From contig CALRJS020000010.1 in assembly GCA_943367595.1 (NCBI GenBank), positions 33,617 to 97,616 of the forward strand: 64,000 nt of DNA, in the 5' to 3' direction. Below are positions 45,544-53,604 of the stretch, one piece after another (the first letter of the stretch is position 1; each line of letters opens with the position of its first letter). The stretch is from MW101C3 sp943367595. Lineage in GTDB: Bacteria; Cyanobacteriota; Cyanobacteriia; PCC-6307; Cyanobiaceae. Both the position numbers and the translations under genes were made by a program. The notes beneath the pieces were generated by a model, which did not search any database, was not told the origin of the DNA, and was given only the letters and a program-made list of their open reading frames with translations.

Positions 45544-46032
45544 TCAGCGGTAATTCTCGAACTGCAGCGGCAGCTCCAGATCTTCAGCGCGCAGCAGCTG
45601 GATCACCTGCTGCAGATCGTCCTTGTTCTTGCCCGTGACCCGCAGGCTCTCGCCCTGAATCGCCACGGTGACCTTCTTGACCTGATCGCGCACCGTTTTG
45701 CTGAGCCGCTTGGCCAGCTCCTGGTTGAGGCCCTTGCGTAGCTTCACCACCTGCTGCACGCGGTTGCCGCCCACCGGCTCCGCCGGCTGGAAATCGAAGA
45801 TCTTGAGCGAGAGCTCACGCTTGACGGCCTTCTGGCGCAGCACATCGGCCACGGCCTCCAGGGTCATGTCGCTGGCGGTGGTGATCGTGAGGCTGTTCTC
45901 CTCCAGATCGATCTCCGTCTTGGAGTCCTTGAGGTCGTAGCGCTGACCCACCTCACGGCGCACCTGGTCCAGCGCATTCACCAGCTCCTGCCGATCGAAA
46001 TCCGACACCACGTCGAAAGAAAAAGTGTCCAT
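45544..46032 (-). CDS. yajQ: YajQ family nucleotide-binding protein
   Basis: Encodes 162 residues. The family signature is FSFDVVSDFDRQELVNALDQ at the N-terminus, and the repeated RNP-like fold ends with VTGKNKDDLQQVIQLLRAEDLELPLQFENYR. YajQ proteins bind nucleotides and nucleic acids; one Xanthomonas member binds cyclic di-GMP. Only 7 bp separate it from the 5-oxoprolinase gene on the same strand. Its first 8 bases overlap the start of the divergent serine recombinase gene, so the native upstream region has probably been replaced by the integrated element. Confidence 0.95.
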   Translation of the reverse strand: MDTFSFDVVSDFDRQELVNALDQVRREVGQRYDLKDSKTEIDLEENSLTITTASDMTLEAVADVLRQKAVKRELSLKIFDFQPAEPVGGNRVQQVVKLRKGLNQELAKRLSKTVRDQVKKVTVAIQGESLRVTGKNKDDLQQVIQLLRAEDLELPLQFENYR

Positions 46033-47377
46033 AGCGCAGAATGGGCAGGACCTTGAGGCTAATCCGTTGATCCTTGGCTACTGCCGCATTTCAACAGATG
46101 GCGGTGACCAAGACGATGCCTTCCAGGCACAGGCCGATCGCCTCAGAGCTGCCGGCTGTGATCAGGTGATCGCAGAGCGCGAGAGCGGGCGGAAGGCTGA
46201 CCGCGAAGGTCTCTCCGAGGTGATGGCGCTGGTCAACAGCGGCAGAGTGAAAGAGCTCGTCTTTACCAGGGTCGATCGGCTTGGTCGTGATGCGGCTCAG
46301 ACCGACACCTTGCTGGCGCTCTGCGACCTACAGCAGGTGCGTGTTCGTGCCCTTGATGGCGGCACTATCGAGACGGCTTCCCCACAAGGGTTCCTGCTGG
46401 CCCGTGTGATGACCACCATGGCCGAGGTTGAATCGCGGATGCTTAGCCAACGCATCAAGCGCAACTTTGAGGTGTATCGGGCCCAAGGCCGGCACCTTCG
46501 TCGTCGCATCCCCTTCGGCTACGACCGGGGCGATGGCGTGAAGCTGATCCCCCATCCAGACAACTGGGCCCACGCCCTGCGGGTGCTCGATGAGCTGCGC
46601 CGCATCGGATCCTTCGCGGGGGTCGCTGCGCAGCTGCCGAGCTGGTGCCCCTGGACCCCGGCAGGCTCCAGCCTGCAGGCCTGGTTCTGCAACCCCGTCA
46701 TCCGTGGTCACATTGGCCACCACCGAACCGGAGGGAAAGGCTGGGACAGCAGCTGGGGAGAGATCCACTACGAGCAGCACCCGGCGCTCATCTCCGAAGG
46801 CGCCTGGCACGATCTTGCCGATCACCTGAAGCGTACCCGCAACCGGTTTGCAGGATCACCCACGGTCGAGAGCCGCCATGGCCTCACCGGCCTGCTGGTG
46901 TGCCAGAGCTGTGGGCACCGCCTCAGGCGCAACAGTGCCCAGGGAACGCCTTGGTGGCGTTGTCGACACCGGCTCTGCGCCAACCGCGCTGGCGTGAAGG
47001 AAGCAGAGGTCTTGCCAGTGGTCGTGACGGCTTGCGTCGCTGCTGCGAAAGCCCTGGCGCGGGCTGCTGCCGCACCAGTTGATGACGACCCTGTGCTGAT
47101 CCTCAAGCGCCGTGATCTCGACGCCACCCGCGCCTTGGCGGCTCGCAACCCGGCGCTGCAGTCCGCCGTCACGATCCTCGAGGCCGAGATCCGCTCACTG
47201 GAGCGGCGGGAACGCTCCACCCCAGACCTCGCGGCCTACGAGGAGATGATGCGAGACCCGGAGTTCTTCACCGGCGCGACGCCGGAACAGCAACGGGTGA
47301 TCTTCGGGGCCCTGCTGCAGCAGGTGCTGGTGGGGCCGGCGGGCAAGCCGCTGCTGCCTGTGCCACGTAGCTGCTGA
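46025..47377 (+). CDS. large serine recombinase (site-specific integrase)
   Basis: Encodes 450 residues from a GTG; a TTG at 46067 with GAGG nine bases upstream is a plausible alternative that would avoid the overlap with yajQ. The resolvase domain begins LILGYCRISTDGG with catalytic Ser23, and carries FTRVDRLGRD with conserved arginines. A recombinase domain follows (GYDRGDGVKLIPHP), then a zinc ribbon with VCQSCGHRL and RCRHRLCAN (Cys pairs). The C-terminus is helical. It should catalyse integration and excision of this element; an excision cofactor was not identified. Confidence 0.92.
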   Translation: MSIAQNGQDLEANPLILGYCRISTDGGDQDDAFQAQADRLRAAGCDQVIAERESGRKADREGLSEVMALVNSGRVKELVFTRVDRLGRDAAQTDTLLALCDLQQVRVRALDGGTIETASPQGFLLARVMTTMAEVESRMLSQRIKRNFEVYRAQGRHLRRRIPFGYDRGDGVKLIPHPDNWAHALRVLDELRRIGSFAGVAAQLPSWCPWTPAGSSLQAWFCNPVIRGHIGHHRTGGKGWDSSWGEIHYEQHPALISEGAWHDLADHLKRTRNRFAGSPTVESRHGLTGLLVCQSCGHRLRRNSAQGTPWWRCRHRLCANRAGVKEAEVLPVVVTACVAAAKALARAAAAPVDDDPVLILKRRDLDATRALAARNPALQSAVTILEAEIRSLERRERSTPDLAAYEEMMRDPEFFTGATPEQQRVIFGALLQQVLVGPAGKPLLPVPRSC

Positions 47378-47410
47378 TCCGCTGCAGCAGGGCTTCCTTC
47401 AGGGTCAGGC

Positions 47411-47704
47411 TCACAGCTGCTGCCCCCCCGGTGCATTGAGCATCAGCAGCTGCGGGCAGCGCTTCGCGCTCTCTGCGGCCACCAGCCGGCTGAACAGCGG
47501 ATTCTGCATCTCAGCCGCCCAGAGGTAGCGGTTGTCGAGCAACCCGACCCGCACCGCCTCCGGGATCGTGAGGCCATTGCTGAGCGCCTGGCAGATCGAG
47601 CCAGCCGTAACCCATGCCGCTGTGCCCACACCAGCGTGAACCGGTTGGTACTGACAGCTGCTGAGCCCGACCATGGCCGCGGCGGCGGTGTGAAGAAGTT
47701 TCAT
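47411..47704 (-). CDS. putative small lipoprotein of the element
   Basis: Encodes 97 residues from the ATG at 47704. The N-terminus MKLLHTAAAAMVGLSSCQYQ has a lipobox-like LSSC, suggesting a lipoprotein, followed by a short helical domain with two more Cys (GSICQALSNGL and AKRCPQLL). It is on the opposite strand to its neighbours. Its presence in an integrated element suggests a cargo or surface-exclusion role, but this is not shown by sequence. Confidence 0.55.
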   Translation of the reverse strand: MKLLHTAAAAMVGLSSCQYQPVHAGVGTAAWVTAGSICQALSNGLTIPEAVRVGLLDNRYLWAAEMQNPLFSRLVAAESAKRCPQLLMLNAPGGQQL

Positions 47705-47767
47705 CGCTGGTTCTGGTCGGATCAGACTGGGGATGTGCAGGATCGCAGCGGTTCCACCGAACTTAAG

Positions 47768-47789
47768 TACCATGATCCTGACACCACAA
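47768..47789 (+). repeat. 22-bp repeat, copy 1
   Basis: Matches copy 2 at 48528-48549 in 20 of 22 positions (core TGATCCTGAC). It lies 15 bp upstream of the start at 47805, directly after a CTTAAG palindrome. The position before two separate genes suggests a shared operator or promoter element. Confidence 0.5.
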
Positions 47790-47804
47790 CGTCGCGAACC
47801 AGCA

Positions 47805-48086
47805 ATGACCGCTCACCAATCCCCCACCCTGCCGGTGCTGCCAACCAACAAGCGCCGCCGTGGTGTTGCTCGTGTCCTGGCCGCTGGGCTGGCGCCCCAA
47901 CCGCCGGCGGCATTCCCCCGCACGCGCAGCATCAAAAGCGCCGCCTACCACCACGCTGGTGTGGTGGCCCTGTGCCTTGCTGCTGTGGGGCTGGTGGGCA
48001 CCATGGTCACCTTCTCAATCCTGCGCGATCTGGCAGCGTTGAACGGGCCGGTGGAGCCCGTGATCACTGCACCCCTCCGCCCGTGA
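47805..48086 (+). CDS. small single-pass membrane protein
   Basis: Encodes 93 residues from the ATG at 47805. A basic N-terminal half (NKRRRGVARVL, PRTRSIKSAAYHHAG) precedes one membrane helix (VVALCLAAVGLVGTMVTFSIL) and a short tail. The following gene starts by a GTGA overlap, so the two are coupled. Function unknown. A holin is conceivable by size but not supported by a second helix. Confidence 0.5.
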   Translation: MTAHQSPTLPVLPTNKRRRGVARVLAAGLAPQPPAAFPRTRSIKSAAYHHAGVVALCLAAVGLVGTMVTFSILRDLAALNGPVEPVITAPLRP

Positions 48087-48487
48087 GCCTGCCGTTCAAC
48101 CCGGCGGTGGTCACCTTCAGTGGCTTCGGGGAACAGCCCCAGCTGTCGTTCTACGCGCCGGTGCTGGCTGATCGCCTCACCTTTCCTCAGAACTTCGCCC
48201 GTGCTGTGGAGCTGGCCAGCTGCCCGGAAACCTGCCCGCTGATCACCATGGCGCTCTGCCTGGGTGTGCCGGCAGTCGGTTGGTGGGGCCATGGCGATGC
48301 CTGTCTGCGCTGGGAGATCCGACCGAGCACCAGCAGCACACCCACCGGCAGTGCGCTGGAGATCCTGCTGGATGAGCGAACCGTGGGCTTCGATGACTGG
48401 CAGCCCCGCCTGCACCCCATGCCGCTGCGGCAGTTCCTGGAGAACGACTTCATCGGCCGGCCACACGCTCTGCCCAGCTGGCTGTAG
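48083..48487 (+). CDS. hypothetical protein of the element
   Basis: Encodes 134 residues from a GTG overlapping the preceding stop. It is soluble and moderately acidic, with three Cys (ELASCPETCPL, GDACLRWEI) and several Trp. No family recognised. It is translationally coupled to the membrane protein before it, so they may act together. The frame remains open well upstream of 48083, but that part overlaps the preceding genes and has no coding character. Confidence 0.5.
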   Translation: MSLPFNPAVVTFSGFGEQPQLSFYAPVLADRLTFPQNFARAVELASCPETCPLITMALCLGVPAVGWWGHGDACLRWEIRPSTSSTPTGSALEILLDERTVGFDDWQPRLHPMPLRQFLENDFIGRPHALPSWL

Positions 48488-48527
48488 GCCATTGCCGGCT
48501 CATGGCATCACGGCTCAGGGCCATGCC

Positions 48528-48549
48528 TACCGTGATCCTGACGCCACAA
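48528..48549 (+). repeat. 22-bp repeat, copy 2
   Basis: Second copy of the 22-bp motif, ending 7 bp before the ATG at 48557. Two substitutions relative to copy 1, both A to G transitions. Confidence 0.5.
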
Positions 48550-48556
48550 TCCGCCC

Positions 48557-48847
48557 ATGAATCCCGAGCGCGCCTACGCCGCTGAGCAGCTGCTGACCTT
48601 CCTCCAGCACGTTGGCCCCATCGAAGCCGTCTGGGCGATGACCACGGCGCTGGAACAGCTGCAGGAACTGTCGCCGGGTGAAGACCACGTGGCCGCGGCG
48701 GCCACGGCTCTCGATGAGTCCATGGAGGAGTTCGCCGAACTGGCCGAAGCCGCCAGCAGCGAGCCTGCGAACGGCAGTGGGGAAGCACTGCCGGCCGAAG
48801 GATTCACGCCTGAGCCGCCCGCCAAGAAATCCAGCAAGGGGAGCTGA
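48557..48847 (+). CDS. small acidic hypothetical protein
   Basis: Encodes 96 residues. The N-terminal helical part (AAEQLLTFLQHVGPIEAVWAMTTALEQL) is followed by an acidic, Ala/Glu/Pro-rich disordered half ending in a Lys/Ser tail. No family recognised. Directly preceded by the second copy of the 22-bp repeat. Confidence 0.5.
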   Translation: MNPERAYAAEQLLTFLQHVGPIEAVWAMTTALEQLQELSPGEDHVAAAATALDESMEEFAELAEAASSEPANGSGEALPAEGFTPEPPAKKSSKGS

Positions 48848-48884
48848 TCATGATACCTAGCTTGATGCCAGCTGCCCGCCAGCT

Positions 48885-49238
48885 GTGACACAGCCGCAGA
48901 TTCTCACGCTCAGCGCAATCTATGAAGGCACGACCTGGGAGGGGATCAACTCGGTAACGCTGCAGCAGCCGGCCGGGACCCCGCTGAACCTGACCAATGC
49001 GCAGCTGCGCATGGTCTACCGGCGAGTCGGTGAGAACCTGGAAAGGCTAAATCTTGTCGTTGGCGCTGGGATTCAGATCACCAATGCCGTCGCTGGCGTC
49101 TTTCGAGTGATCCCGCAAATCCTGCCACTGACGGCAGGAAGCTATTACTGGGAGATCATCCTCACGCAAGCGAACGGAACGATCATCCCGCTGTTTGCAG
49201 GAACACAGGAGATCACCAGGCTTGGGAGGGCGTCGTAA
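48885..49238 (+). CDS. small phage structural protein upstream of the tail fibre
   Basis: Encodes 117 residues from a GTG. The protein is beta-rich, with the pattern ILTLSAIYEGTTWEGINSVTL followed by GVFRVIPQILPLTAGSYYWEIILTQ. This is reminiscent of the small beta-sandwich (BppU-like) domains at the N-terminus of baseplate or fibre proteins, where tests of strain use phrases such as SYYWEI. It lies 2 bp before the repeat-containing tail-fibre-like gene, suggesting that they assemble together. Family assignment is tentative. Confidence 0.5.
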   Translation: MTQPQILTLSAIYEGTTWEGINSVTLQQPAGTPLNLTNAQLRMVYRRVGENLERLNLVVGAGIQITNAVAGVFRVIPQILPLTAGSYYWEIILTQANGTIIPLFAGTQEITRLGRAS

Positions 49239-49240
49239 CA

Positions 49241-51001
49241 GTGGATATAACGGCAGTTGTTGTACTGAGCGAGACGCCGGCGGTAACTGCGGCTGTCGCG
49301 GTCGACGAAACAACCCTCCAGGCCACGGTGAACCCTTCGCCTGGGGATGGGAGTAGCGGTGATGTTGTCGGCCCTGCCAGCAGCACAAACGGCAGGGCGG
49401 CGCTATTTGACGGCACGACGGGAAAGCTCCTGAAGCAGTCAGGCGCGGCGCCTGTGCTGGAAGGCGATATCAGGCTGGAAAACAGCCGCACGCCGACGGC
49501 GCACGCGGCCAGTCATGGTACGGGCGGGAGCGATGCCATCACGGTGGCGCAGGGGCAGGTCAGCGGGCTGGGGGCGGCGCTTGCGGCTAAGGCGGACCTG
49601 GTGGGCGGCGTGGTGCCAAGCAGTCAGATCCCCGCCATCGCCCTGGTGCAGTACCTGGGGTCAGTTGCGAACCAGTCGGCAATGTTGGCCCTGCGGGGAC
49701 AGGGCGGCGACTGGTGCATCCGGGCCGACTCCGCAACTGAGTGGGTGATCGTTGCCAATGATGGCGCCTCCCTGTCGGATTGGATCCAGCTCCCCACTGG
49801 CATTGCTCCGGTCAGCTCAATCAACGGGCAAACCGGCGCGGTAACGCTGGGGACAGGAGATCTTGCCGAGAGCGGCGGCAACCTGTTCTTTACTGCCGCC
49901 CGAGCGATTGGCGCGGCGCTGACCGGATTCACCGCAGCGGCCGGCACTGTTGCGGCGACCGATTCGATCCTCGCGGCGTTCCAGAAGGTGGTGGGCAACA
50001 TTGCCCAGCGGGCTCTTTCTGGGGCGATCGGTAGCAGTGGGCTCACCATGGCCACCGCCCGCATCCTGGGGCGCTCTGCGGCGGGCGTGGGTGCAGTGGA
50101 GGAGATCACGGTCGGCACTGGGCTGAGCCTGAGCGGCGGCACGCTGACGGCAACATTCACAGAGATAGTCACCGCCGCCGAGTATGCAGCGATTGCGTCC
50201 CCTGTTGCTGGTCGCCTTTATCTGATCCGGCGAGAGTACACGACCCCGCCCGAATCATTGCTCCCAACGATCTACGCCAGCTATAAGAATGGAGTTACTG
50301 TCAGTTACAACGATTCTGGGGACGCAGGAAGATTCTGGAAACAAAGAACCAGCGCCGCTGATAACAACTGGAATAGCGTCACGTGGGCGCCATCGTTAAA
50401 CCTGTTCTGCGCTGTATCGGGCTCCGGCAGCGGCAATAGGGTGATGACCAGCCCTGATGGTGTGACCTGGACGATCCGAACCAGCGCCGCTGATAACAAC
50501 TGGACTAGCGTCACGTGGGCGCCATCGTTAAACCTGTTCTGCGCTGTATCGGCCACCGGCAGCGGCAATCGAGTGATGACTTCGCCTGATGGTGTGACCT
50601 GGACGATCCGAACCAGCGCCGCTGATAACAACTGGACTAGCGTCACGTGGGCGCCATCGTTAAACCTGTTCTGCGCTGTATCGATCACCGGCAGCGGCAA
50701 TAGGGTGATGACTTCGCCTGATGGTGTGACCTGGACGATCCGAACCAGCGCCGCTGACAACCTGTGGATTAGCGTCACCTGGGCGCCATCGTTAAACCTG
50801 TTCTGCGCTGTATCGATCTCCGGCAGCGGCAATGGCAATAGGGTGATGACTTCGCCTGATGGTGTGACCTGGACGATCCGAGCCAGCGCCGCTGACAACC
50901 AGTGGATTAGCGTCACCTGGGCGCCATCGTTAAACCTGTTCTGCGCTGTATCGGGCTCCGGCAGCGGCAATAGGGTGATGACCTCCACCGCAGCACCATG
51001 A
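49241..51001 (+). CDS. tail-fibre-like protein with five Asp-box repeats
   Basis: Encodes 586 residues from a GTG. The N-terminal about 250 residues contain phage fibre-style segments: SSTNGRAALFDGTTGKLLKQ, HAASHGTGGSDAIT, VSSINGQTGAVTLGTGD and NLFFTAARA. From about residue 370 to the end are five repeats of 44 residues, each with WAPSLNLFCAVS and SPDGVTWTIR, the latter an Asp-box (S-x-D-G-x-T-W) typical of beta-propellers. Such repeats suggest a glycan- or receptor-binding head. The last repeat is truncated and its stop overlaps the next gene by 4 bp. Confidence 0.75.
   Translation: MDITAVVVLSETPAVTAAVAVDETTLQATVNPSPGDGSSGDVVGPASSTNGRAALFDGTTGKLLKQSGAAPVLEGDIRLENSRTPTAHAASHGTGGSDAITVAQGQVSGLGAALAAKADLVGGVVPSSQIPAIALVQYLGSVANQSAMLALRGQGGDWCIRADSATEWVIVANDGASLSDWIQLPTGIAPVSSINGQTGAVTLGTGDLAESGGNLFFTAARAIGAALTGFTAAAGTVAATDSILAAFQKVVGNIAQRALSGAIGSSGLTMATARILGRSAAGVGAVEEITVGTGLSLSGGTLTATFTEIVTAAEYAAIASPVAGRLYLIRREYTTPPESLLPTIYASYKNGVTVSYNDSGDAGRFWKQRTSAADNNWNSVTWAPSLNLFCAVSGSGSGNRVMTSPDGVTWTIRTSAADNNWTSVTWAPSLNLFCAVSATGSGNRVMTSPDGVTWTIRTSAADNNWTSVTWAPSLNLFCAVSITGSGNRVMTSPDGVTWTIRTSAADNLWISVTWAPSLNLFCAVSISGSGNGNRVMTSPDGVTWTIRASAADNQWISVTWAPSLNLFCAVSGSGSGNRVMTSTAAP
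50348..50993 (+). repeat. five tandem 132-bp coding repeats (Asp-box)
   Basis: Units begin at 50348, 50480, 50612, 50744 and 50882. Four spacings are 132, 132, 132 and 138 bp; the 6-bp excess is a Gly-Asn insertion. The units are nearly identical in DNA, including silent positions, with clustered differences in a few codons (for example after the Cys-Ala-Val-Ser). This indicates recent expansion or gene conversion. Confidence 0.95.
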
Positions 51002-51462
51002 TCAAACTCCTAACAGTTGGCACCCTGGTGCGTCGAATCGAGCCCCCCACCAACGGCCCCGCCACCGTGGCCGCGATCGACACCGGCAGCGATCCGCCGT
51101 GCTATCTACTGACCTATGCCGAAGGTGGCGAGGGTTGGTGGGCGGCCGATCAAATAGAGGCTCCCGCACCCGATCCACTCCCGCCCCAACCCCGCTGGGC
51201 AGAGTTCGGCTTGGTGGTGATGGAGTTGCCTGAGGTCAAAGCGATCTTCGCGCAGGCGATAGCAGCCGGTGAGGCGCCGCTTGCGGTGGGCCTCGGCGTG
51301 GCGCTTGGCAAGGCGGCCGATGGTCAATCGGCTCTATTCCTGGGCATCTGGGCAAAAGCCATCGCGCACGGCCTGGTAACACCCAAGCTGAATGGCCAGG
51401 TCCAGGCGCTGGCCGGCGCGTTTGACCTGCCGGCTGATTTCGTCGACGCCCTGAATCCCTGA
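50998..51462 (+). CDS. hypothetical protein after tail fibre
   Basis: Encodes 154 residues, starting with an ATGA overlap at the tail-fibre stop. The N-terminal part is beta-rich (MIKLLTVGTLVRRIEPP, YLLTYAEGGEGWWAADQIEAP). The C-terminal part is helical (EVKAIFAQAIAAGEAPLAVGLGVALGKA). No family recognised. The tight coupling suggests a role alongside the fibre, such as a chaperone or tip protein, but this is inference. Confidence 0.55.
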   Translation: MIKLLTVGTLVRRIEPPTNGPATVAAIDTGSDPPCYLLTYAEGGEGWWAADQIEAPAPDPLPPQPRWAEFGLVVMELPEVKAIFAQAIAAGEAPLAVGLGVALGKAADGQSALFLGIWAKAIAHGLVTPKLNGQVQALAGAFDLPADFVDALNP

Positions 51463-51515
51463 TCTACTCAGGTCACCCTGCCCATACTTGACCCATAACG
51501 CGGCAGGGCAAAGGA

Positions 51516-51788
51516 GTGGACCGACGACAGGAGATGGTGAAGCTGGCGACGGAGCTGCTCAGTGAGCTGATCCAGCCGGTGCGGATCGTGTCGATCTCGG
51601 ATGAGGGCGGGATCCCGCAGGGTGAGTTCGTCTCGAACCAGCAGCGCTTCCAGTTCAGGTTCACCAAGGCGGGCCGGATCGAATACGGCCCGAAGAACGC
51701 TGCGGCGGCAGGACGAGAGGACAGCAACCGGAAGGATCCGCTGCTGGCGCGACTGCGCGAGATGAAGGCCACCATCGCGGATCGTTGA
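51516..51788 (+). CDS. small hypothetical protein
   Basis: Encodes 90 residues from a GTG. The start is helical (EMVKLATELLSELIQPV) and is followed by a short beta segment with GGIPQGEFVSNQQRFQFRF, then a basic tail. No family recognised. It is the first gene of a chain of genes overlapping by 1-4 bp that runs to about 54.9 kb. Confidence 0.5.
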   Translation: MDRRQEMVKLATELLSELIQPVRIVSISDEGGIPQGEFVSNQQRFQFRFTKAGRIEYGPKNAAAAGREDSNRKDPLLARLREMKATIADR

Positions 51789-52234
51789 TGCCCTCCCTCA
51801 CTGCCCTGATTGATCGACTGCTGGACCGGCTTGCCGCGCGGTTGGCGGTGAAGGTGCAGGCTCAGCTGGACGGCGCCTTCGATGCGGCGCTGCAGCGCGC
51901 TGAGCAGCGGCTGGAGGCGGCCGCCCTGAACCTGGAGACCCGACTGGTGGAAGCTGCCACCCGCGCCATCGTCGGCACCGGCCTGCAGGTGGGGATGGAG
52001 AGCACCCTCGACCGCACCGAGCAGATCATCGATGCGACGGGGAAGGCGCTGGAGGCCACCATGTTCACCGCTGGGGTGATGGTGGGCAGCACCAAAGCAG
52101 ATGGTGGAGGCCGTGTCACCCCGGCGGTGCTGGATGCTGCCGAGCAGGTGCAACAGCAGCTGAGGGAACGAGTCTTAGGTGCGCTGCCAGTTCGGCCACG
52201 CACCTGGGGGCAGCCGGAGCGTCCTGATCAATGA
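51788..52234 (+). CDS. helical hypothetical protein
   Basis: Encodes 148 residues from an ATG overlapping the previous stop by 1 bp. It is Ala/Leu/Arg-rich and almost entirely helical (LIDRLLDRLAARLAVKVQAQ, ALQRAEQRLEAAALNLETRL), so probably a coiled coil. Its stop overlaps the ParB-fold gene start by 4 bp. Function unknown; a structural or scaffold role would suit the composition. Confidence 0.5.
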   Translation: MPSLTALIDRLLDRLAARLAVKVQAQLDGAFDAALQRAEQRLEAAALNLETRLVEAATRAIVGTGLQVGMESTLDRTEQIIDATGKALEATMFTAGVMVGSTKADGGGRVTPAVLDAAEQVQQQLRERVLGALPVRPRTWGQPERPDQ

Positions 52235-53604
52235 GCCGATTCCAGGCGCTGCAGGACCGCCTCTCCGCCATCGAAGCGCAGCTGCCTGTGCGTCCTGCCC
52301 ACCAGTCGCCGCCCCGGCCGGCGGTGGCCCGCAGGCATGACACAGCCGATTGGGTCTCCCCGGTGCTGCAGCAGCTGCTGACGGAGGTGCTGCCCGGCGC
52401 CCTGGTGCTCGACTGGCGGCAGGACGGCGCCACCCATGGCGGCCGCATGGCAGCGGATGGCCTGGTCTATCGCTTCCGCATCGATGCCACCGGCATCAGC
52501 TACCGCCCCGCCTGGGATGCGGTGGGGGAACGTGGCTGGCAGCTGCGATCGGACAGCTTCCTCCAGCTGCGCGCTCCCGAGGCCCGGATGGACTTCCGCC
52601 GCAGCGCTGGCATCACCGGCCGGAAGCGGAAGTGCAAGACCGGCTACAGCTGCGGTTCTGGCTGTATCAGCCTCAAGAAGGAGGGCAAGATCACGCCAGC
52701 CAGCGCGATCGGGAAGGGCCGGCTGCGCCGCCTGCAGCAGCTGGCGGCCGAAGGCGATGCCACGGCCCGCGCCACCGCCGGGAAGGTGCAGGCCTCGCGT
52801 GGTGCTGCCGCCCAGGGCCTGGCGAAGGAACGCAATGCCAAGCGGGTGGAGCAGCTGCTCCAGCGTCCGGACATCGCTGAATATCTCCGCACCGGCAAGC
52901 TCCCGACGCCCCAAAACGCCTCAACAGCGCCCGGGACCGTGCGGGAGATCAGGCCCGACGAGATCAGCTTCGATCCCAGCAGGTTCCAGTACAAGATCGG
53001 CGGCTCCACCACCACCGGCGAGGTGGGCAGCCTCTCTGGCGTGCGGAAGTGGGACCCCAACCTCTCCGGCGTGATGAGCGTCTGGAAGGATCCCCAGGAC
53101 GGCAAGACCTACGTGGTCAACGGCCACAACCGATTGGCCCTGGCCCGGCGGCTCGGCGCCGAAGCCGTCACGGTGCGCTTCCTCAATGCTCAGAACGCCA
53201 CTGAGGCGCGGGCGATCGGCGCCCTGCAGAACATCGCCGAAGGCGCCGGCACCCCGATGGATGCAGCCAAGTTCTTCAGGGACACCGGCATCAAGAGCCG
53301 GGCGGATGTGGAGGCCAGGGGCCTGCCGCTCGGCAGCGGCCAGGCCGACAAGGGCCTGCGCCTCAGCAAGCTCCCCGGCGACGTCTTCAACGCCGTGGTG
53401 CGGGGTGATCTGACTGTGAACCGCGGCGCGATCATCGGCGGCAGTGGCCTCGATGAAGCGAAGCAGCGCGAGGTGTTCAAGATGATCAGCTCCCGCAAGG
53501 GCATCGCCGATCAGACCCTGCAGGAGCTGGTGGAGCACGCGAAAGCCAGCGAGCAACGCACCCAGACCACGATGAGCCTCTTCGGGGAGACGCAGGAGGC
53601 GTAG
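52231..53604 (+). CDS. ParB/sulfiredoxin-fold phage protein, ended by an in-frame amber codon
   Basis: Encodes 457 residues before a TAG. Residues about 1-120 are a variable domain. At about 131-150 is a Cys motif (KCKTGYSCGSGCIS). A basic helical stretch follows, then a ParB/Srx-like domain at about 245-350 with TYVVNGHNRLALARRLG and ATEARAIGALQNIAEG. The TAG at 53602-53604 interrupts an otherwise open frame that continues for 152 codons to 54060. ParB-fold proteins in phage head modules may bind nucleotide or DNA; the precise role is unknown. Either a mutated gene, amber readthrough or a sequencing error. Confidence 0.75.
   Translation: MSRFQALQDRLSAIEAQLPVRPAHQSPPRPAVARRHDTADWVSPVLQQLLTEVLPGALVLDWRQDGATHGGRMAADGLVYRFRIDATGISYRPAWDAVGERGWQLRSDSFLQLRAPEARMDFRRSAGITGRKRKCKTGYSCGSGCISLKKEGKITPASAIGKGRLRRLQQLAAEGDATARATAGKVQASRGAAAQGLAKERNAKRVEQLLQRPDIAEYLRTGKLPTPQNASTAPGTVREIRPDEISFDPSRFQYKIGGSTTTGEVGSLSGVRKWDPNLSGVMSVWKDPQDGKTYVVNGHNRLALARRLGAEAVTVRFLNAQNATEARAIGALQNIAEGAGTPMDAAKFFRDTGIKSRADVEARGLPLGSGQADKGLRLSKLPGDVFNAVVRGDLTVNRGAIIGGSGLDEAKQREVFKMISSRKGIADQTLQELVEHAKASEQRTQTTMSLFGETQEA

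Noticed and set aside
43932..45638. Long plus-strand frame opposite the 5-oxoprolinase gene
   Set aside because: Antisense shadow of a clear HyuA-type domain.
50305..50988. Open minus-strand frame of 227 codons opposite the Asp-box repeats
   Set aside because: It is the antisense of repeated coding units; its length follows from repetition of a stop-free unit, and it lacks its own ribosome-binding site or protein features.
50348..50993. Regular repeats considered as a CRISPR array
   Set aside because: The units are 132 bp, contiguous, in frame and encode Asp-box motifs; there are no spacers.
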